From the NCBI GenBank assembly GCA_002104985.1, contig MCGO01000333.1, positions 1 to 31,907 of the forward strand: 31,907 bases of DNA, read 5' to 3'. The DNA comes from Rhizoclosmatium globosum (lineage: Eukaryota > Chytridiomycota > Chytridiomycetes > Chytridiales > Chytriomycetaceae). This document shows positions 1 through 11,603 of the stretch, in pieces. The notes under the pieces are model-generated. The model was not told the origin of the DNA, searched no databases, and saw nothing but the letters and a program-made list of their open reading frames with translations. How positions within the stretch are numbered: the stretch's first letter is position 1; each line of letters begins with the position of its first letter. Both the position numbers and the translations under genes were made by a program.

Positions 1-47
1 TTGTGATGTTTGATTTGGTGATAACTAACACCATCACGTGACTGCAG

Positions 48-3000
48 TTCACAATCAACCGATGCGACAACGTCAACACTGGCGCCTACGTCTGTGCAGA
101 TTTCTAAAACTTTGCTGCAACCTTCGGAATCCACAACGAAAACGGATGTTTCTACTTTTTCCAGTCAATCGACACCAGCCCAAACTTTGAATTCTTGCAA
201 CTCTCAGGACCCATCTCATTTGTTGAATAACGCGAATTGTGTTCTCGTTTGCTTTAAAAGTGCAAACGCAGACGCATACTCAACCATTGCTGGTTCATGT
301 GAGATTATGAACAAGTCAACCTCCTTGCTTGCTTGTTTGCAAACAGAGTGCAACAAAGACTCTGGCGGAATCAAAGTATCTCAAGCTCAGGCTGTGGTAA
401 GCTTAAAATTAATTTCTCTCGATTTCAGCATCTTTTTAAGATTTTGTTCAGATTGACGCGCTTGCAGTAAACTGCTGTAATACGAACAACTGGGACATTG
501 CGATAACAGATTCTTCCATGACTACTTCGACAAGTTCGTCTTTGGTTCAAAGTTCACAAATCAGAGACGCATCCTCCTCGTCATACTTCACATCCACGGC
601 TACGTCTGGTATCCCATCTTTCCAGAGTTCACTTTTAGCAGGGTCATTTTCGACCATTTACAGTGCATTCGTAACAATCGGAAATTCGGAATCAACTCTG
701 AATCAAAAGCCAGGATCGTCTACGTCAATGCCAACAACAGAATCGTCAACGTTATCGTCAGCATCGACTGCAAGCGCTGCTAGACAAGGGCTCCGCCTTG
801 CGGCTGTCGTGCCAGTAACCGCAACCACTTCAAGCACCACATCGACAACGAAAACATTAACTAGTACTACTTCCCAAACTTCAAGGTAATCTAAAATATT
901 TCCGATGTTATTTAATTATTCAATCAGCACATCGTCACAACCACAACTGCATGTTCCTCCCGTGATCCATCAAATTGGTATTATGATCCATTTTGTGTCG
1001 GGCAATGTTTTCATAACTTGGACCCGAACAATTACCTTTCAATTTCTGGATCTTGTGGCATTATGGCGCAACAGCGCTCTGCTTTAATTTCGTGTCTCAG
1101 TCATCTTGTAATACAGCAAAAAGTCAAAACGCGGTACTTAAACGTCAATTTTTTCTCGATTGAAGTAACACTAACGGTCGTACTAGATTAATAATATTGG
1201 CCGCTTTGCAACCAGAATTTGGAGCCTATCCGCAACAACAACAAGCACGACGTCAACCAGCACCACAACAAAAACCACTTCATCGACTTCATCCACGAGT
1301 TTAAGTACAACTAAATCGAGTTCAACATCTAAAGCACTTCCGCGACGACTTTGAGCACGAGTTCTTCCACTTCTGCAACAACCTCGAGCACCACCTCTGC
1401 AACGACTCGAGCACTACTTCTGCAACGACTTCGAGCACCACCTCTGCCACGACCTCGAGTACCACTCTACAACGACGTCAAGCACCACCTCTGCCACAAC
1501 CTCGAGCACTACTTCTGCAACCTCGAGCACCACCTCTGCCACGACCTCGAGCACTACTTCTGCAAACAAACCTCGAGCCCACCTCTACAACCTCGAGCAC
1601 CACCTCTGCCAACCTCGAGACACCTTCTGCAACGACGTCGAGTACCACCTCTGCAACAACCTCGAGCACTACTTCTGCAACGACTTCGAGTACCACCTCT
1701 GCAACAACCTCGAGCACTACTTCTGCAACAACCTCGAGCACCACCTCTGCCACGACCTCGAGCACTACTTCTGCAACAACCTCGAGCACCACCTCTGCAA
1801 CGACGTCGAGCACTACTTCTGCAACAACCTCGAGCACCACCTCTGCAACGACGTCGAGCACTACTTCTGCAACAACCTCGAGCACCACCTCTGCCACGAC
1901 CTCGAGTACTACTTCTGCAACGACGTCGAGTACCACTTCTGCAACGACGTCGAGCACAACTTCTGCAACAACCTCGAGCACCACCTCTGCAACGACGTCG
2001 AGCACTACTTCTGCAACGACGTCGAGTACCACCTCTGCAACAACCTCGAGCACTACTTCTGCAACGACTTCGAGTACCACCTCTGCAACAACCTCGAGCA
2101 CTACTTCTGCAACAACCTCGAGCACCACCTCTGCCACGACCTCGAGTACTACTTCTGCAACAACCTCGAGCACCACCTCTGCAACAACCTCGAGCACTAC
2201 TTCTGCAACGACTTCGAGTACCACCTCTGCAACAACCTCGAGCACCACCTCTGCAACAACCTCGAGCACCACCTCTGCAACAACCTCGAGCACTACTTCT
2301 GCAACGACTTCGAGCACCACCTCTGCAACAACCTCGAGCACTACTTCCTCTTCATCCACTAGTTCAACTTCAACCTCAACTTCAACCTCAACCTCAACAT
2401 CAACGTCGACGTCAACAAGCACTTCTACCAGTTCTACTTCAACTTCGTCCACGTCAACCTCATCATCGAGTACCACTTCTGCAACAACCTCGAGCACCAC
2501 CTCTGCCACGACCTCGAGTACCACTTCTACAACGACGTCAAGCACCACCTCTGCCACGACCTCGAGTACCACCTCTGCAACAACCTCGAGCACCACCTCT
2601 GCAACAACCTCGAGCACTACTTCTGCAACGACTTCGAGTACCACCTCTGCCACGACCTCGAGCACTACTTCTGCAACAACCTCGAGCACCACCTCTACAA
2701 CGACGTCAAGCACCACCTCTGCCACGACCTCGAGTACCACCTCTGCAACAACCTCGAGTACCACCTCTGCCACGACGTCGAGCACTACTTCTGCAACAAC
2801 CTCGAGCACCACCTCTGCCACGACCTCGAGCACTACTTCTGCAACGACTTCGAGCACCACCTCTGCAACAACCTCGAGCACTACTTCCTCTTCATCCACT
2901 AGTTCAACTTCAACCTCAACTTCAACCTCAACTTCAACCTCAACCTCAACATCAACGTCGACGTCAACAAGCACTTCTACCAGTTCTACTTCAACTTCGT

Positions 3001-6000
3001 CCACGTCAACCTCATCATCGAGTACCACTTCTGCAACAACCTCGAGCACCACCTCTGCCACGACCTCGAGCACTACTTCTGCAACGACTTCGAGTACCAC
3101 TTCCTCTTCAACTAGTTCTACCTCAACCTCAACCTCAACATCAACATCAACATCAACATCAACAACAAGCACTTCTTCTTCCAGTTCTACTTCAACTTCG
3201 TCCAGCACAAAGTCAACCTCATCTTCAACCTCAACATCGACGTCGACAAGCTCATCTGTGACGACTAGTTCTTTCACAAAAACGTCGACTTCTACAACAT
3301 CAAGGTGAGATTCAATCGTACGTAGTCCAAATTTTTAACATTGTTGTCAAGAACTGGAACCACTACAACATTGACAACCACCACAACGACAGCTTGTTAT
3401 TCTCGCGATCCATCTCAATGGATGGACAATCCAAAGTGCGTTTACCGTTGTTTCAAGGTATATGAATCAGATAATTGTGTCAACCTTGAGGAATCCTGCA
3501 AAATTATGTCACTGGATAGAGTTGACTTGCTTACCTGTATTTCCACTACTTGCAACACTGATGCTTCAGGCATTACGTTGTCGAAGGCCCAAATAGCGGT
3601 AATTCCATTCTTTTTTTGAGTTTCGTGACTTTGTCTCATTATTACTAGATTAACGCATTGGCTGCCAACTGTTGTAATCCAAATGATTGGACCCTACCGC
3701 CACCAAACGGATGTGAAACGACAACAACCTCAACGTCTACTTCTTCAACTTCAACTTCAACCACTTCCAAAACAACCTCGACAACATCGAAAACTACCAC
3801 CACTAGCAGCTTGACGACGTCTAGTACTTCAACATCGACGAGCACCAAAACAACGTCATCTACGACCTCTCTCACAACATCTTCTACATCGACGTCAAAA
3901 ACAACTTCGACATCAACTAGTTCTTCGTCGACAAGCTCACAAACCACCACTTCGAGCACCAGCAGTTTGACAACGTCTAGTACGTCAACATCGACGACAT
4001 CGCTCACAACGTCTTCAACGTCAACATCTAAAACAACATCTACAACAACATCGACGTCAACAAGCTCTTCTTCCACTAGTTCGACTTCAACATCGTCGAG
4101 TACAACCTCAACCTCAACCACAACCTCAACATCGACGTCGACATCGACAAGTTCTTCCTCTACCAGTTCTACTTCAACTTCGTCCAGCACAACATCAACG
4201 TCAACGTCAACGTCAACTTCAACGTCAACGTCAACGTCAACATCGACGTCAACATCGACAAGCACTTCCTCTACCAGTTCTACTTCAACTTCTTCGAGTA
4301 CGACCTCAACCTCAACATCGAGTACAACTTCTGTTACGACCTCGAGTACCACTTCTGCAACGACTTCAAGTACCACTTCTGCAACCACCTCGAGTACAAG
4401 CTCTTCAACTTCTGTAACGACATCAAGTACCACTTCTGCAACAACTTCGAGTACAACTTCTGTAACGACCTCAAGCACTACATCGTCTTCTTCCACTAGT
4501 TCTACCTCAACATCAACATCAACATCAACATCAACCTCAACCTCAACTTCAACTTCTACCTCAACCTCAACATCGACGTCGACATCGACAAGCTCTTCCT
4601 CTACCAGTTTTACTTCAACTTCGTCCAGCACAACGTCAACGTCAACATCGAGTACAACTTCTGTTACGACCTCGAGTACCACTTCTGCAACGACTTCAAG
4701 CACCACTTCTGCAACAACCTCGAGTACAACTTCTGCAACGACCTCAAGCACTACGTCGTCTTCTTCCACTAGTTCTACCTCAACATCAACATCAACCTCA
4801 ACCTCAACATCGACGTCGTCTACAAGTTCGTCGTCTACCAGTTCTACTTCAACTTCGTCCAGCACAACGTCAACATCAACGTCATCCTCAACCTCGACAT
4901 CGACGTCGACAAGCTCTTCCTCTTCAACTAGTTCTAAAACTACAACATCGTCCTCAACAACTACATCCACAAGTTCTGTGACTACTTCTTCCACAAGTTC
5001 TTTTACTACGTCTTCCACATCGTCCACAAGCACCGTTACAACATCATCAACAAGCTCGAAAACCACAACGTCATCGACGACCTCGCAAACCACTACGTCA
5101 ACATCAACTTCGACAAGCTCAACGACTTCAAAAACAACTTCGTCTACATCGTCTACAAGCTCAAGTTCAAGCACTTCTTCCACATCAACGTCCACTTCAA
5201 CTAGTTCTACATCTGTTACCACTTCCAGCTCCACCACGTCAGCTACAACCTCAACGTCCTTGACTTCAAGCACATCAGTTACAACCGCAACGTCCTCAAC
5301 TTCAACGACATCAGCTACAACGTCAACGTCCTCAACTTCAAGCACATCTGTTACAACCGCGACGTCTTCGACTTCAACGACATCAGCTACAACGTCAACG
5401 TCCTCAACTTCAAGCACATCTGTTACAACCGCGACGTCTTCGACTTCAACCACGTCTTCCACCAGTACTGTGACAACAACATCAACTAGCTCAGCCACAA
5501 CATCGTCTTTATCTACATCAACCTCTGCCACAACATCTACATCATCAACCAGCTCGCACACCACGACATCTACATCAACATCGACTAGTTTGAGTACTAC
5601 CTCGTCAACCAGCACTGTAACTACTTCGTCTACAAGTTCAGCAACAACGTCCACTTCCACGTCTACGTCTACTGGTTCCACTTCTACGGGTTCTACGTCC
5701 ACCAGTTCCACCTTGTCAAAAACGACTTCAACTAGTACAGTTGCCTCTACAACAACTACGGTTCCAACATCCATGTCTGCAACATCTGTCTGGACACTAT
5801 CAACTCAAGTGTCAACCATTTACAGTTCCACGGCTGCTTCTTCGTCGTCTGTTATTGCAAACCAATGTTCGCCACAAGACCCGTCAGTGTGGTTCCAGCA
5901 CGCTCCATGTGTTGAAACGTGTTTCCAAACAGAGAACGCAAGTGGTTATCGAACTGGCGCTGGCTCGTGTGACATTCTCAATATCTCAAAGACGTTGCTT

Positions 6001-6406
6001 GGTTGTTTGAGAAAGGCTTGTAATTTGGATGCATCGGGAGTCAAGCTTTCAGTTGCGCAGATTGCTGTAAGTATTGAGTCCACCAAGGTTTCACTCACTA
6101 ATCAATTGACTCTTTATATGCGACTAGATTGATGGATTGGCTGGAAACTGTTGCAACAAGTATGATTGGACGTTGGTCAAGTCTAGCTCAACGACGAATG
6201 TTTTTGCTTCAAGCACACTCCTGGAAACTGTTTCTACCACCAATATGACTCCATATCCTACAACTGTTGTGACTGCCGTGCAGAATGGGTCGATTATAAC
6301 TGTGCCAGCCCCTACTGTGACTTCCAGCAGACCGTTCAATATTATTGAATCGGGAGCTACGAAAACCTTTCCCTTCATCGTTTTATATGGTCTTCTGTCC
6401 TTTTGA
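48..6406 (+). CDS. Modular mucin-like surface protein with repeated 8-Cys modules (5' partial, locally broken)
   Basis: The window opens inside this gene: an intron ends in ctgcag at 47 and the Ser/Thr-rich frame starts at 48. Exons I read are 48-396, 452-885, 928-1133, 1187-3304, 3352-3598, 3649-6066 and 6128-6406 (stop TGA). It encodes alternating cysteine modules and long Ser/Thr linkers (S, T and some A, almost no charged residues), as in heavily O-glycosylated wall or surface proteins. Four modules share the spacing C-x13-C-x3-C-x15-C-x11/12-C-x4-C-x22-C-C. Each is split by a phase 0 intron just before the segment leading to the CC pair, and modules 2 and 3 follow a phase 2 intron. The frame is clean from 1626 to the stop, but 930-1625 has about ten frame-changing indels. 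The C-terminus ends in a short hydrophobic stretch, so a GPI or wall anchor is possible but unproven. No known family recognised; an adhesin or wall role is inferred from composition. Confidence 0.7.
196..493 (+). other. Eight-cysteine module 1
   Basis: This is the first complete module, coding from the first Cys at 196 to the Trp codon at 491-493. The intron 397-451 (55 nt, phase 0) interrupts it between AQAV and ID. Eight cysteines are present with spacing x13, x3, x15, x11, x4, x22, 0. Conserved landmarks are QDPS after C1, CF at C3, GSC at C4, CN at C6, AQ before the intron, and NCCN followed by W. All modules carry the same landmarks, so they arose by duplication of an exon-intron cassette. 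Confidence 0.75.
952..1222 (+). other. Eight-cysteine module 2 (degraded)
   Basis: C1 to C5 read clearly from 952 in one frame (SRDPS after C1, CF, SGSC, then SCLS). A base is then missing near 1108 before the CNT of C6. The DxSGI segment before the intron is deleted, and after the intron (1134-1186, acceptor ctag) the NCC part is only partly recoverable as LAA then QN and W. Another base must be missing near 938 to join the upstream Ser/Thr frame. The module is either a decayed copy or lies in a poorly resolved stretch of sequence. Confidence 0.55.
1383..3110 (+). repeat. 24-bp coding minisatellite
   Basis: The linker between modules 2 and 3 is built mostly from a 24-bp unit encoding SSTTSATT, most copies with a CTCGAG (XhoI) hexamer. 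Dense arrays cover about 1383-2345, 2467-2880 and 3021-3110, separated by simpler (TCAACC/TCAACA)n stretches. Because the unit is a multiple of three, all frames stay open: the antisense frame reads EVVLEVVA and another sense frame reads Arg/Pro/Leu-rich peptides. These are shadows. Related SSTTSATT-like units recur at about 4315-4480 and 4650-4760. Confidence 0.9.
2281..3030 (+). repeat. Higher-order repeat, ~540-bp period
   Basis: The segment beginning near 2281 (the minisatellite end, then tcctcttcatccactagttc, then a TCAACCTCAAC stretch, then tcatcatcgagt) recurs at 2821-3030. The landmark ctacttcctcttc falls at 2341 and again at 2881, exactly 540 bp apart. The second copy has one extra 12-bp insertion in the simple stretch. 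This shows expansion by unequal exchange of large blocks as well as of single 24-bp units. A shorter relative begins near 3100. Confidence 0.8.
3395..3690 (+). other. Eight-cysteine module 3
   Basis: Intact module, Cys at 3395-3397 to Trp at 3688-3690. The intron 3599-3648 (50 nt, phase 0, acceptor attactag) is at the same codon boundary as in modules 1 and 4. A phase 2 intron (3305-3351) lies just upstream and joins the minisatellite linker to it. There is one additional cysteine inside the x15 segment (sequence DNCVN), giving nine, and one extra residue between C4 and C5. Confidence 0.75.
5866..6169 (+). other. Eight-cysteine module 4
   Basis: Intact last module, Cys at 5866-5868 to Trp at 6167-6169. 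The phase 0 intron 6067-6127 (61 nt; gtaagt, gactag) splits AQIA from IDGLAGNCC. Unlike modules 2 and 3 there is no intron just before it: the Ser/Thr linker runs straight in. After the Trp, about 79 residues rich in Thr/Val/Ser lead to the stop at 6404-6406. Confidence 0.75.
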
Positions 6407-6588
6407 TTGGACTTCCAGCTGCTTGTTCAGTATTTTTGAATCACAACTTTTCCCTCTATTGTTTTATGTTATCTTCTTTCCTTCTGTCTCTTTGATGGGA
6501 CTTCTAGTAGACCTTTCAGTGTTGTTGAATCAGTCTCTGCTACTTTTACTTTTTCCTTCATATTTTACTTTATATTCTGCCTCTTTTT
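6319..6588 (+). repeat. Three-unit ~90-bp tandem repeat across the stop codon and 3' UTR
   Basis: Units start at 6319, 6410 and 6499, each with gacttc(c/t)ag near the start, followed by a ttcaat/ttcagt...ttgaatc segment and a T-rich half. Unit 1 is coding and contains the last codons and the TGA; units 2 and 3 lie beyond the stop. The copies are clearly diverged. An AATAAA follows at 6599. Confidence 0.7.
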
Positions 6589-6598
6589 TTCTCTAGAA

Positions 6599-6604
6599 AA
6601 TAAA
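6599..6604 (+). terminator. AATAAA poly(A) signal of the mucin-like gene
   Basis: Canonical AATAAA hexamer about 190 bp after the TGA at 6406 and 65 bp before the SEM1 start codon; it is the first such hexamer downstream of the stop. Confidence 0.5.
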
Positions 6605-6669
6605 GAAGTTTTAGAATAGTTCTGCAACATTTGTTTCTTTCATCCACAATTTTCAGCCCCAAACCAACA

Positions 6670-6998
6670 ATGTCCACCACCACCAACCCGTCCGACCCAC
6701 TTGAGTTTGATGACGAATTTGAAGACTTTGGCGGCGAAGGTGTGTTTTGAGGAGGTTCTCGAGGTTCGCTTACGTAATCGACTGCGCAGTTTGGGATGCG
6801 TCGGCGTCGAACGCGGCCGATTCGTCGCTGTGGCGCTCAAACTGGGACGACGACGAAAGCAACGACGACGAATTCTCGCGCCAACTTCGGTTCGTTTTGT
6901 GCTTGGCCTTTCAGCGGCCGAACCTCTGACTCATCACTTTCAGCGCCGAACTTGAAAAGGCAAAGGTTGAGCCTCCGTCAAACGCTATGCAGCAGTAG
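6670..6998 (+). CDS. SEM1: SEM1/DSS1, 26S proteasome and BRCA2/TREX-2 associated acidic subunit
   Basis: Three small exons, 6670-6739, 6790-6889 and 6944-6998, with introns of 50 and 54 nt (the second has a CTGAC branch site), give 74 residues; the human protein has 70. It carries the family landmarks: an acidic FDDEFEDF block in the N-terminal third, a central acidic block around W-x-S-NWDDD, then EFSRQLRAELEK, matching the DSS1 signature WxDNWDDD...F..QLR.ELE. Known roles are in the proteasome lid, in mRNA export with TREX-2, and as a BRCA2 partner in recombination. It is mostly unstructured and lacks any membrane or targeting segment. An AATAAA lies at 7010, 12 bp past the TAG. The exons are too short to show as long open frames; identification rests on the spliced product. 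Confidence 0.9.
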
Positions 6999-7009
6999 GA
7001 AAACACTTC

Positions 7010-7015
7010 AATAAA
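7010..7015 (+). terminator. AATAAA poly(A) signal of SEM1
   Basis: AATAAA beginning 12 bp after the SEM1 stop codon and 22 bp before the next start codon at 7037, so the SEM1 3' UTR must be very short or overlap the next gene's leader. Confidence 0.5.
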
Positions 7016-7036
7016 CTGTGCATTGGATTTGAAATC

Positions 7037-7905
7037 ATGGTTCGATATCTTGGACAGTCAACATTGGAAATCATCAGAAGTACACTCAAAAAAAGTCCTA
7101 CCATAACTCCGTGCCTCTTGAAAACATCTTGTTCACTTCACCTGGAGTACGAAAGCTCGTGTCCATTGCAGGATCACTGGTCCTGCCCTGTCTCATCACT
7201 CTCGGTGCAAAGAACACTTCCTATGAATCGGCTTTTCGTTCCACCCCAGCAAACGACAACTACTATGGCATGTTCATCACTATTATGGCTGCTCTTGCGA
7301 TGGTAAACTCGCGACTTCTCTGGCTCTTATCTCTAGATTCTGCCCAAGACTGGATACACCCCTTCAATGCTCTCGACCTCTTTGAACTCCTGCTCTTGTT
7401 TCTTGTATTGTCACTTGCGACTGGGGAAAGATTGTCAGGCTTCGCAAACACCTATGATGGTCACGAGGCAAAATCCACCCTCCTTGAAACGATACAGTTA
7501 TGCGCTCGGCACTTTGTACATTTTATTAGCGATTGGATTCTTTGCGTTTCCCGTTTTTCAAAACTGGGAACTCCCAGCGGCTTATATTCGTTAACACTCT
7601 CTGGGGAACTTCTCTGGTGTGGAATTTTTGCAGCTCATGCTTGTGGGTTTCTATACTGCTTGCTAGATCCTTGGAGACGACACATCGCATTCGTCATGTT
7701 CGTTTCGTGTTCGTGCATTATGCATGCTTCATTTATGCTTATTGTTTGGGCTGCGACATCAGACGTGCGTAACAAGAATCCAGAACACGCATGGAGTGAA
7801 ATTCCAGCGTTTTATTTCATCGGAACTTACTCGGGAGTTTTGTTAATCCTTGTGGGTAGAGTGGCCTCTAAGAAAGTAATTGAGGGAGAACTTCTGGTTG
7901 TTTAA
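7037..7905 (+). CDS. Putative seven-pass membrane protein (frame interrupted)
   Basis: Starts at ATG 7037 and ends at TAA 7903-7905. About seven hydrophobic segments can be seen: KLVSIAGSLVLPCLI, YYGMFITIMAALAMV, LFELLLLFLVLSLA, YALGTLYILLAIGFFAF, ELLWCGIFAAHACGF, FVMFVSCSCIMHASFMLIVW and FYFIGTYSGVLLILVG. The hydrophobic pattern is continuous only if the frame changes three times: a base is missing near 7110, one is extra near 7488, and one is missing near 7593. The longest single frame (7111-7905) replaces TM4 with a non-hydrophobic stretch, which is why I prefer the interrupted reading. No family recognised. It converges with the metalloprotease fragment, 45 bp away. Confidence 0.5.
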
Positions 7906-7950
7906 ACAAAACCATAAATTTTACTTCCAATCTGCCGTATGCTTGCATAC

Positions 7951-8631
7951 TTAATCAAAGTTAATAACACCCGAAACTCCTTTTCCAGATTTGAGCTGAT
8001 CCGGATATTTAAAATAACAACGGCCCTGATAAAACACGCCCACTGCACAAGTACTCTGATTCTGTGCACATGACTGCTTACATGCCACCCAATCTTTAGC
8101 CGGTACAGAATTTTTCAAAAAGTGATCCTTAAAATCAAAATTTACAAGTCCTGCAGCCAAGGCTGAATTTGGACTGACCAGCGTTGCACCGTTCGTCGCC
8201 ACCGCCCCTTTCACGTAGCACACGTTCTTGACAGCATCCCAATAAAAGAAGTACGCATTATACGCCTTAGTTCTTGAAGCGCAGTCATTAACAGACGGGC
8301 TTGAAAAGCTGCGCTGGTCGAATCCTGTCCAGATATACTGAGGATAAAACGTGGCCGCCCTGAAGAAGTTATACTGCTGAACCATTCGTTGATACTGCCC
8401 GTTTGTAAACTGGTTCTTGCAGTCGTCGCCAGTGTAATCCATATAATTATGGATAGGATCCAATCCAGGACTCTTGGGACACGAATCGCGGCCGTTTGGA
8501 CAAGTATTGGTGGAGACTTGGTCGGATTCGGTGGGTGTATCAGAAACCCAGTCTCCATTTGGATCGTTACATCCGAAACTCCGATTTTGGTTGAGCATCA
8601 TTGGTACACTGAAAATTTGAAAAAACACCAA
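7951..8631 (-). pseudogene. C-terminal half of a pappalysin-type (M43) metalloprotease, N-terminus missing
   Basis: The fragment contains the part of M43 metalloproteases after the catalytic helix: GCNDPNGDWVSDTP, then CPNGRDSCP, GLDPIHNYMDY (the Met-turn region) and QFTNGQYQRM. A Cys-rich C-terminal segment of about 130 residues follows (DCASRTKAYNAYFFY, CKQSCAQNQSTC, GRCYFKY), resembling a PAN/apple-like fold. There is no HExxH zinc motif, signal peptide or propeptide. The sequence just upstream looks like an intron 3' end (acceptor ttttcag, exon from 8608), but only 90 bp separate the fragment from the ASL stop codon, with no upstream exon. I infer a gene decapitated by rearrangement; a secreted peptidase function is therefore unlikely today. 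Confidence 0.75.
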
Positions 8632-8721
8632 AAATTCTGCAGAACTGTCTTTGTGATTGTAACTCTAAAAAGAAACGTGCTTCTTACGTTCAACTTTAAT
8701 TTTTGAACACCACTGACAAAT

Positions 8722-10374
<1,653 letters not shown>

Positions 10375-10451
10375 TTTTGTTTGTTTCCAAGAGAGTTTTT
10401 GTGTGAGGTCATCCGGAATCACCGAATCACCAGAAGGTCATTCGCGGAGAA

Positions 10452-10883
10452 TTTATTCATCGCTGATTAGTTTATAAAGAGAATGAAATGAGGGCATCGT
10501 TGAATTGCAAATGAGCGAAATCTTGCGGGCAGTGGCATCACCCAAACAGCTCCTCAACATTCACAAGTACCGAGTAGTGTGTGTACCATGTGTTGTGTCC
10601 GACGCATTTCGCTACAATTCCTTTTCCCAAGAAGACAGAGTCCAAGTCAAATTAGAATTAATCGTAAAGAATCTATACACTCACAGATGTTATTGATCAA
10701 AGTATCGTAGCCATCCTCGTCATATGTGAAGTGAAACAGCGTATTAGCGCAGACGGGATTCTCGAACTTTGGCTCCAGAATTCTTTCAGCCGGCAGGCAG
10801 AAGAATACAAAACTTCAGTATCATCCCCATCATTATCCATATCAGGTGTAAATAGTATGTACTTAGGAAGGGCATCAGTTGGT
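10452..10883 (-). pseudogene. Acid phosphatase 3' remnant
   Basis: This is the degenerate 3' part (exon 5 and the end of exon 4) of a PF04185 phosphatase, recognisable only by alignment with the intact gene at 11920-13029. Traces include the TGATCAAAGTATCG stretch matching the YDTL segment and the antisense of the PDMDNDGHD motif at about 10820-10850. It contains stops, a roughly 24-bp loss in exon 5, and indels in exon 4. Upstream exons are absent; the homology stops at about 10883, close to the lectin promoter. Confidence 0.75.
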
Positions 10884-11051
10884 TAAATTGACCTGGAATG
10901 AAGTCTTCCGATCACCTTGCGTCTTTCCCAACCAGCCCGAAAAGAAAAGGCTGAACATCCGATCACCAAGGACGAACACAACAATTGTGGTTTAAAAGCG
11001 AGCCGATTCACCTATCTAAATTCAGAAACAACCTTGAAGCCAAACTTGAAA

Positions 11052-11603
11052 ATGCTCCATCTCTTGATCATCACTGCTGCCAGTGTCCAGGCATTCTTCA
11101 CCTCAAGCAATGGTAATTTTTGCTTCAACAAGGGAGACTCACTCCACTCTCGCGTCGACCTCGGCAAGCATTTCCTTTCCCCAAATTATGTGAGGGAACT
11201 CCTTTAGGTCTTCAGTGCATAACAACTTAACGGAAACAACAGTGCGAAGTCTTTATTAACGAGCCAAGCCATTGTCTCAGTGGAATGAGTTATGCCTATT
11301 CATTTGGAAAAAATCAATACTGTGATGGACGTGCTTCACTTAGCTACGACTTGGATGGAAACATCTCTCTTCGCAATCCACAGGGAACCGCCTTTTGGGC
11401 TGCAAATGTTCATGCAAATTGGGCTTTCTGCTTTCAAACTGATGGAAACCTCGTTGGTTGTAAGTATTGACTTTGCCACAGGAATACCTATGTGTACCAC
11501 TGTTTAAATACTTTAATGCTTAGATGCATCTGAGTCTAACCCGGTCTGGTCTATTAAATGGATTCCACAGGATTGGCAAACAAAGCCATGGTATCAATGT
11601 TAA
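11052..11603 (+). CDS. Secreted bulb-type (B-) lectin-like protein
   Basis: Exons 11052-11189, 11243-11459 and 11524-11603 (introns 53 and 64 nt) encode 144 residues. The protein begins with a short signal peptide (MLHLLIITAASVQAF, cleavage plausible at SVQA). It then has one B-lectin domain: SLSYDLDGNISL, then FWAANVHAN, then QTDGNLVGY with VWSIKW further on. DGN followed by Leu-Val-x-Tyr is the core of the mannose-binding QxDxNxVxY motif; here one copy is nearly canonical (Q-x-D-x-N-x-V-x-Y) and the others are diverged. Four to five cysteines suggest disulphides. The ATG at 11052 is chosen because it starts the signal peptide; upstream codons to 10917 are in frame but not convincing. It sits between the two duplicated blocks. 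Mannose binding is family knowledge, not shown here. Confidence 0.8.

Noticed and set aside
1351..3261. Plus-strand frame of Arg/Pro/Leu-rich peptides in the minisatellite
   Set aside because: Out of frame with the cysteine modules, starts with a non-ATG codon, and simply a shifted reading of the repeat.
1478..3277. Long minus-strand open frame of EVV/VAE-type repeats
   Set aside because: It is the antisense of the 24-bp Ser/Thr repeat, which keeps all frames open; composition is fixed by the repeat, with no signal peptide or domain.
3645..5774. Second long minus-strand frame rich in Val/Asp/Glu
   Set aside because: Antisense shadow of the Ser/Thr linker of the mucin-like gene; same reason.
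7111..7905. A single uninterrupted 264-codon frame as the whole gene at 7.0-7.9 kb
   Set aside because: Starts at GTG and reads a polar stretch where an alternative frame gives a clean membrane span; the ATG at 7037 plus compensating indels fits better.
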